The notes below the pieces were generated by a model that ran no database searches, had not been told where the DNA came from, and saw nothing but the letters and a program-made list of their open reading frames with translations. From NCBI GenBank assembly GCA_963727845.1, contig CAVSHI010000003.1:434001-498000 (forward strand): a DNA stretch of 64,000 nt. Direction: 5' to 3'. The stretch is from JBEKTW01 sp963727845 (GTDB lineage Bacteria > Bacteroidota > Ignavibacteria > UBA10030 > SZUA-254). Below, one piece after another: positions 59,390-64,000 of the stretch (the stretch's first letter is position 1; every line of letters starts with the position of its first letter). The translations under genes were made by a program, and so were the position numbers.

Positions 59390-60262
59390 TTACCTGGATC
59401 TGCCCGTGACGAATTTCGTGAAATTGGATGGAATAGGGGCGGTTGAATCAAGTGATACCGTGAAATACAGGCTGTCGCTTGCAAAGGCACTAAAAATGCC
59501 CAGTCCACCCGATACATTTGTCAACGGTTCATTCAACTCGCGGGAATCCTGCTGGCTGGTTCGATAGAGGTCGGCGTATTCCTTGTTGACCCTGTAGACT
59601 CTGAGCACGTGTTTCCCGGTGTACAGAATTGAGTTGTTATTGATGCGATATGAACTTTCATTCGTCGGTTCAGAAGTGAAGCGCCGCGTGAATGACGAAT
59701 CCGGCCGCAGCAATTGTGCCGTGGAGTCGATGCTTTCGGTCACGATATAGAAGTATTGTCCGTCCGGATTATCCCATGTTACAATCGCCGTATCCAAACC
59801 GGTGACGCTGATTCTCGTGCCGAAACGCGCTTGAATCGTATCGGTCTGGAAGCGAAGATCCAATACAGAAAGAGCAACGTTTTGCGGTTTCGGCGGAACG
59901 ACCGTCTGAGCGGTTGCGCTCTGGCCGCCATACCCAACCACAATACTGAAAACGTCTCCCACATTGACGGTCAGACCGGTTCCCGGATAATAATAGTAAC
60001 CCGGTCGCAGTGTGTCAGGAGAGAGTTGATAACGATTACTGCCCTTCAGGAGAGCCACTGTTGCTGTTGTGATCGGCGGATTGGTGGAGTCAGAACTGCC
60101 GATCGGAAAGCTGGACATGACTTCTATATCCTGTACCGGTTCGTTTACATAAAGGTAGCCGCGCAGCACGATTTGTGTTGCCTCCGGGATTACCGGATTG
60201 TTGTTGCAACCCTGCAGCAGAGCCATTATTGAGAGTAGCGTGACCAGTCCAATCGTTTTCAT
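59390..60262 (-). CDS. DUF4249-like lipoprotein, partner of the TonB receptor
   Basis: 290 residues from the ATG at 60262. The lipoprotein signal is 'IGLVTLLSIMALLQGC' (about 3-18). The mature part starts 'QIVLRGYLYVNEPVQDIEV' and has beta-rich segments 'ATVALLKGSNRYQLSP' and 'VGDVFSIVVGYGGQSATAQT', the pattern of DUF4249 proteins that accompany TonB-dependent receptors in Bacteroidota. 'LRVYRVNKEYADLYRTSQQ' near the C-terminus also fits. It starts 10 bases after the receptor stop, so the two are co-expressed. Probably a surface-exposed lid or ligand-binding lipoprotein. Confidence 0.8.
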   Translation of the reverse strand: MKTIGLVTLLSIMALLQGCNNNPVIPEATQIVLRGYLYVNEPVQDIEVMSSFPIGSSDSTNPPITTATVALLKGSNRYQLSPDTLRPGYYYYPGTGLTVNVGDVFSIVVGYGGQSATAQTVVPPKPQNVALSVLDLRFQTDTIQARFGTRISVTGLDTAIVTWDNPDGQYFYIVTESIDSTAQLLRPDSSFTRRFTSEPTNESSYRINNNSILYTGKHVLRVYRVNKEYADLYRTSQQDSRELNEPLTNVSGGLGIFSAFASDSLYFTVSLDSTAPIPSNFTKFVTGRSR

Positions 60263-60272
60263 CGGAATTCCA

Positions 60273-62735
60273 TCATTGAAAATCAACCTGAACGAAAATT
60301 GTCGGGGTCAGCCCCAGTCCGGTAACTTGTGTCACATGAATCGGTGTGGTGCTCAGATCGTACTGATAATAGGCGATGTTGGTGTGATTGAGCAAATTGA
60401 AGGCGGATGCACCAACCAGCCAATGCGAAGAATTTTCCTCACCAAATCGTTTGGAGATACTCGCATCAAGCCGCTGGTATGATGGCAGACGATACGCATT
60501 CATGTCGCTCACATGCGTGTAGATGTTATTGCTGCCGTCGAGCAACTGAATCGCATACTGGCTGATCGGAGTCGTGTACGGGGTCCCTGAACCGAAAATA
60601 AAAGTCGATGACACCGTCCAGTTGTCGCCAAGGGCGAGATTCCCAACGACCTTCAATTCGTGCGTCTGGTCCTGGTCGGCGGGAAAGGGATTTCCGTTGT
60701 TGAGCTCGGGAAAGACATTCTCCGCCCGGCCGAGGGTGTAGCTGATCCAACCGTTGAGCGTTCCCTGTTTCTTTTGGAGAAGCAACTCGACGCCTTTCGC
60801 TGTTCCGGCACCGCTGTAGAATGCGTAGAGGTCGCTCGCCGTTACCCGGAACCGCTGACTGAATTCGACGAGATTATCGAGCGATTTGTAATAACTTTCC
60901 ACGTCAATCAAGTATCCTTGATTCTCCCACGTACCCCCAAGAACATAATGGATTGCTCCGCCGGGCTGCATGGAATTGTCCGACAGCACAAAGAAATCCC
61001 TGCTTCCCTGGGACAAGTCTTCATTAATGATGCGATTGACAAATTGATGATATACTCCGTATGCTCCTTTGAGTGAAAAATTTTCCGTCAGGGCATATCG
61101 CCATGAGAACCGCGGCTCCCAAAAAGTCTGGTCGGTGAGTGAGTACGCAGTCGTCCGAAGTCCGAACGTCAGATCGAGCAGTGTGCCCGCGAAGCGAGAC
61201 CATTTGTCCTGCACGTAGAAAGCGGTTTGCGTCGCTTGTTCACGCGAATCCAAAAAGGGAACCTGGGATTGGTTAAAAACCGTTGTCGCGGCAAGACTGT
61301 AGGCGGCATCCGTTCGTGAAACTTCCGTCCCGAACGAAAGATCATGGATGTTATTGAGAATCCACTGATTATCGAAGCGAAAGGTATTATCGTTAATGCT
61401 GTTTTGTTCATCGGTCGACTGCTGGCTTGGTGTCGTCGCGTTGGGATTCGTCCGGTTGACATCATAATTGTAGTCGCTTGTATATTTTGCAGTCGCCACC
61501 AAAACGTTTGAATAGAAACTCTCGTTCCACTGATGGAACCACTTTGCGCTCGCTCCGAGATTCCCCTGGTCGGTTACGTCTGTCGTTGGAGGAGTTGCGA
61601 CCTGGATTGTTGAACCTGGGAAGGAAAAGCTGTTGCCCTGCTGTGAATTGTCGAGGTTATCCACGCTGTTGTAAAAACTCGCCGAAACGATATCATGAGA
61701 GGTGAGGTTGTACGTTAATTTTGAATTCAGATCATGGAAAATCTCGGTCGGTATCGACTGCGTCGTAAACCCGCTGAAGCGCGCGCGCCCACTGCCGCCG
61801 AAACCCTGGGGAGTGCTGGTGGGCGATGAAGAATTGGTTAGAAAATCATACAGTGATGTGTATGCGCCGCTCTGGATGATGTCTGAATATGAACGCCGGT
61901 AGGCGAAAAGAAACGAGCCCTGGCCGAATAAAGGAACTTCCGCGTTCACATCTCCGCTGAGCAGGTTCAGGCCGGCGCCGATGTGGAAATTATTCGGATC
62001 GCCCGCTTTGCCGGTCATGTCCACCACGCTCGAAAGCCTGCCGCCGTACTCCGCAGGATACCCGCCCTTGTAAAACTGGACATCCTTCACGGCATCGGGA
62101 TTGAAAGCGCTGAAGAAGCCAAAGAAATGGTCGACGTGGTACACCGTCATTCCGTCAAACAGAACAAGGTTCTGGTCCGGTGTGCCGCCCCGCACGTAGA
62201 GCCCGGACTCACGGTCATTCGTGCCACTGACCCCGGGGAGCAACTGCATGGAGCGGAAAATATCGGGCTGGCCTACGTTTGGAAGAGTCAGAAGTTGCCT
62301 GGGGGATATCGTTGAGAGGCTCGTTTCGTTTTCAGTTTTCAAAACGGTCGCTTCTTCTGCAACAACCGTCACTCCCTGGAGCAGCACGTCCTGTGTCGTC
62401 AGCTCAAAAGCGATGTCTTCGGGCTTTTGTCCCGCGGGAATCTTGACTTCTTCAACTCCGTACCCGACGAATCGAGCTTCGAGGACAAATTGTGAATCCG
62501 GTGCGTTCGGTAGAACGAAAAAGCCTTCCAGATTTGTTTTTGCCCCCACCCTCGTGCCTTTGATCATGAGCGTGGCATTCGGGAGGCGTTCGCCGCTTTG
62601 CGCATCTTTCACCACGCCTTGAATCGTGCGCGTCTGCGAGTACAGAGTGGTAATTCCAATAGTGGGGATAGACAAAAGTACCATCGTCCCCACCCACAAC
62701 CTGGTGAGAACATTCATCCACATTTTCGCTGCCAT
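60273..62735 (-). CDS. TonB-dependent outer-membrane receptor with carboxypeptidase-like domain
   Basis: 820 residues. Signal peptide (about 1-35), then a carboxypeptidase-regulatory-like domain ('IQGVVKDAQSGERLPNATL' about 38-56, 'VGAKTNLEGFFVLPN') of about 85 residues. A plug domain follows, with 'ISPRQLLTLPNVGQPDIFRS' and 'YVRGGTPDQNLVLFDGMTVY' (about 176-195). The rest is the 22-strand barrel. It transports a ligand too large for porins using TonB energy. No SusD partner is present, but DUF4249 follows, as for SusC-unrelated receptors. The ligand is unknown. The C-terminus is complete. Confidence 0.92.
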   Translation of the reverse strand: MAAKMWMNVLTRLWVGTMVLLSIPTIGITTLYSQTRTIQGVVKDAQSGERLPNATLMIKGTRVGAKTNLEGFFVLPNAPDSQFVLEARFVGYGVEEVKIPAGQKPEDIAFELTTQDVLLQGVTVVAEEATVLKTENETSLSTISPRQLLTLPNVGQPDIFRSMQLLPGVSGTNDRESGLYVRGGTPDQNLVLFDGMTVYHVDHFFGFFSAFNPDAVKDVQFYKGGYPAEYGGRLSSVVDMTGKAGDPNNFHIGAGLNLLSGDVNAEVPLFGQGSFLFAYRRSYSDIIQSGAYTSLYDFLTNSSSPTSTPQGFGGSGRARFSGFTTQSIPTEIFHDLNSKLTYNLTSHDIVSASFYNSVDNLDNSQQGNSFSFPGSTIQVATPPTTDVTDQGNLGASAKWFHQWNESFYSNVLVATAKYTSDYNYDVNRTNPNATTPSQQSTDEQNSINDNTFRFDNQWILNNIHDLSFGTEVSRTDAAYSLAATTVFNQSQVPFLDSREQATQTAFYVQDKWSRFAGTLLDLTFGLRTTAYSLTDQTFWEPRFSWRYALTENFSLKGAYGVYHQFVNRIINEDLSQGSRDFFVLSDNSMQPGGAIHYVLGGTWENQGYLIDVESYYKSLDNLVEFSQRFRVTASDLYAFYSGAGTAKGVELLLQKKQGTLNGWISYTLGRAENVFPELNNGNPFPADQDQTHELKVVGNLALGDNWTVSSTFIFGSGTPYTTPISQYAIQLLDGSNNIYTHVSDMNAYRLPSYQRLDASISKRFGEENSSHWLVGASAFNLLNHTNIAYYQYDLSTTPIHVTQVTGLGLTPTIFVQVDFQ

Positions 62736-62753
62736 TTCTTTACAGCAATACCA

Positions 62754-63668
62754 CTAGTGGGAGGATGAATCTTGAGCTGCCAATTGCACTTTTGCCCAGA
62801 CACTGAGCGGTTCAGCCTGGCTGCCAGATCGCGAGCCCCCGCCGCCGCCGCCGCCACGACGTCCGCCGCCGCCGCGTCCTCCACCCATGCCTCCGCCCAT
62901 GCCTCCACCACCACCCCCGCGTCCTCCGCCCATACCGCCGCCGCCACCTTCTCCTCCACCACCGCCCGACGATCCACCGCCACGTCCGGTTGAGGTTTCG
63001 AGGCCGACGCCGATTTGCATTCCCGGCTTTGTCCCGATTGCGAAAGCCGTAGGCCCGCTATCAGCAAGGGGCATCTTCAACTCATAGACAAGAACGCCGT
63101 TCGTAATACCGACACGGACATCAATGCCGCCTGTCTCGGCGGTCGTCATGCGATGATGTTCGCCATCTCCCGGACCATACACTTCCAGCTCATCCACCAT
63201 CGGTGGCGCATTGTTCATCTGAGACCCAGCCTGTTGCTCTCCCCCGGGTTCGCCGGAGCCGCTTTCATCCCCGCTGCTTTCTCTTCGTCCCTGCTGTGAA
63301 CCGGATCCGCCGGCGCCCAGAGGATAATGGATCCCGAATTTCTTATCGTCCCCACCTTTGCGGTCGAACCATATCGTCAGTCCCGACCTCATGATCTGTC
63401 GTTGGTAATCCCGGTTTATAGTGATTAAACCGATATAGAGAAACTTTCCGTCATTGAGCAGACCCATGGATGTTTCGTGTTCATCAAGAGCGTAAAGGGA
63501 ATCTTTCCATTCCGTATTCTTTCCGTCAATGATGACATCTTTGGTTTTCCAGCGACTGGCAAGATCCAGCGTCTTGCATCCTCCAACCAAACACAGGAAC
63601 GAAGGTACGAGCCAGAGCACGCCTACCGCGACGCTGTGGAGAAGCTTTGCCTGTTTATGGGTAACCAT
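62754..63668 (-). CDS. Lipoprotein with CBM9-like domain and Gly-Arg-rich tail
   Basis: 304 residues. A lipoprotein signal ('LVPSFLCLVGGC' about 20-31) is followed by 'SRWKTKDVIIDGKNTEW' and 'LLNDGKFLYIGLITINRD' (about 70-87), a family 9 carbohydrate-binding-like pattern often seen in outer-membrane-linked proteins. 'VGITNGVLVYELKMPLADSG' is its later part. Two Gly/Ser-rich stretches interrupt or follow it. The last about 60 residues before the end are almost only Gly with Arg, Met and Ser (RGGGGGGMGGGMGGG-like). Such a tail is disordered and resembles RGG boxes. The TonB receptor gene lies 18 bases downstream. Confidence 0.75.
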   Translation of the reverse strand: MVTHKQAKLLHSVAVGVLWLVPSFLCLVGGCKTLDLASRWKTKDVIIDGKNTEWKDSLYALDEHETSMGLLNDGKFLYIGLITINRDYQRQIMRSGLTIWFDRKGGDDKKFGIHYPLGAGGSGSQQGRRESSGDESGSGEPGGEQQAGSQMNNAPPMVDELEVYGPGDGEHHRMTTAETGGIDVRVGITNGVLVYELKMPLADSGPTAFAIGTKPGMQIGVGLETSTGRGGGSSGGGGGEGGGGGMGGGRGGGGGGMGGGMGGGRGGGGRRGGGGGGGSRSGSQAEPLSVWAKVQLAAQDSSSH

Positions 63669-63715
63669 GTGAACGTTCTCTTTCGAATGTTGACGATATG
63701 ATGTTTATCTACGGA

Positions 63716-64000
63716 TTAGTCCTGCCTCTGCCGACCGCGACCTCCACCCATTTGTGGACGTTCCTGCTTCATCTTTTCGTATTTTGCTTTCTGCGCGTCA
63801 GTGAGAAGCGCTTCGATTTTCGCATCGACATCTTTCATGATATCGCCCATCGCCTGGCGCATGGCGCTGCGGTCACCTTGATTGTTCTGGAACATTTTGC
63901 TGCGTGCCGAGTCCGCGGCAATGTAGATGATCCGCACGCTGTCGGCTTGAGCTTTCGTCAACGAGAGGCTGTCGGTAATGGCTTTGACACGGTCATCGAG
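63716..64000 (-). CDS. Spy/CpxP-like protein with RGG-like tail, cut by right window edge
   Basis: The frame is open at the edge and reads in through 'LDDRVKAITDSLSLTKAQAD' to the stop at 63716, giving 94 residues of the C-terminal part. 'IEALLTDAQKAKYEKMKQER' (about 63-82 of the visible part) is the typical helix of LTxxQ/Spy-CpxP family proteins, periplasmic chaperone-like or metal-sensing helical hairpins. The end 'GGGRGRQRQD' is rich in Gly and Arg, like the tail of the adjacent lipoprotein. The N-terminus and any signal peptide lie outside the window. Confidence 0.7.
   Translation of the reverse strand, partial: LDDRVKAITDSLSLTKAQADSVRIIYIAADSARSKMFQNNQGDRSAMRQAMGDIMKDVDAKIEALLTDAQKAKYEKMKQERPQMGGGRGRQRQD

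Noticed and set aside
62887..63087. Proline-rich small protein on the + strand
   Set aside because: It is the antisense reading of the glycine-rich tail codons of the lipoprotein at 62754-63668.
1..64000. CRISPR array, rRNA, prophage or complete insertion sequence
   Set aside because: No regularly spaced identical repeats, no rRNA-like segments, no integrase or phage structural genes. The only transposase-like gene is the RAYT, which is a single-copy domesticated type.

Overview
The window looks like a chromosomal segment of a Bacteroidota/Ignavibacteria-type bacterium. Two secreted proteins end in a type IX secretion sorting domain of the kind seen in that group (Asn-Pro-Phe-Asn motif, 'LGQE' and 'SGVYFYRL' segments). 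There is also a TonB receptor paired with a DUF4249 lipoprotein, single-domain response regulators, and many dispersed palindromic repeats between genes. No rRNA, tRNA, CRISPR array, prophage or complete insertion sequence was found. The only transposase-like gene is a REP-associated tyrosine transposase.

Layout. 1-13 kb is a phosphate island: phoU; a tight three-gene minus-strand operon (a PlcP/LpxH-like metallophosphoesterase and two glycosyltransferases of the diacylglycerol-glycosyltransferase type); a small GIY-YIG-like protein; an orphan PhoB; a phoB-phoR pair with a 41-residue lysine-rich protein behind it; and a DUF47-Pit phosphate transporter pair. Four arrays of TTAACA-like hexamers spaced 11 bp apart lie upstream of phoU, the orphan phoB, the small protein and the three-gene operon. 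I read this as a Pho-controlled membrane-lipid remodelling locus: phospholipid to diacylglycerol to glycolipid when phosphate is scarce. This is the most interesting part of the window. 13-16 kb is a fluoride-riboswitch operon: crcB, DUF190, a PAP2 phosphatase and an MFS carrier, the last three overlapping. 16-21 kb is a small defence region: a type III restriction-modification pair, an ORF6N remnant, an unassigned double-hairpin element and a HepT/MntA toxin-antitoxin pair.

21-31 kb holds folD (frameshifted), a four-helix-bundle gene with no standard start codon, a YmdB-like phosphodiesterase, a fused branched-chain 2-oxoacid dehydrogenase E1, two secreted propeller proteins and a GT-C membrane glycosyltransferase. 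30-39 kb is central metabolism and repair: gap, pgk, rhomboid, ispG, glutathione peroxidase, a RAYT transposase, comF, uvrB and two single-domain response regulators. 40-48 kb is a peptide and amino-acid block: an MFS carrier, pepD, an OPT transporter (frameshifted), proline dehydrogenase and SpmA/SpmB. 48-55 kb holds an LVIVD-type secreted propeller (frameshifted) framed by pieces of another secreted protein, an FKBP lipoprotein (frameshifted), a secreted unknown, hutH and a small membrane protein. 55-64 kb is an envelope block: SEL1 repeat protein, YceI with its b561-like partner, Rieske lipoprotein, DUF4249 lipoprotein with a TonB receptor, a glycine-rich CBM9-like lipoprotein and a Spy-like protein cut by the window edge.

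Four genes are broken by exactly one extra base. In two of them (folD and the FKBP gene) the break lies in the same 10-base sequence, which may reflect recoding, a modification-linked read error, or chance. All functional calls rest on reading motifs by eye, with no database search.
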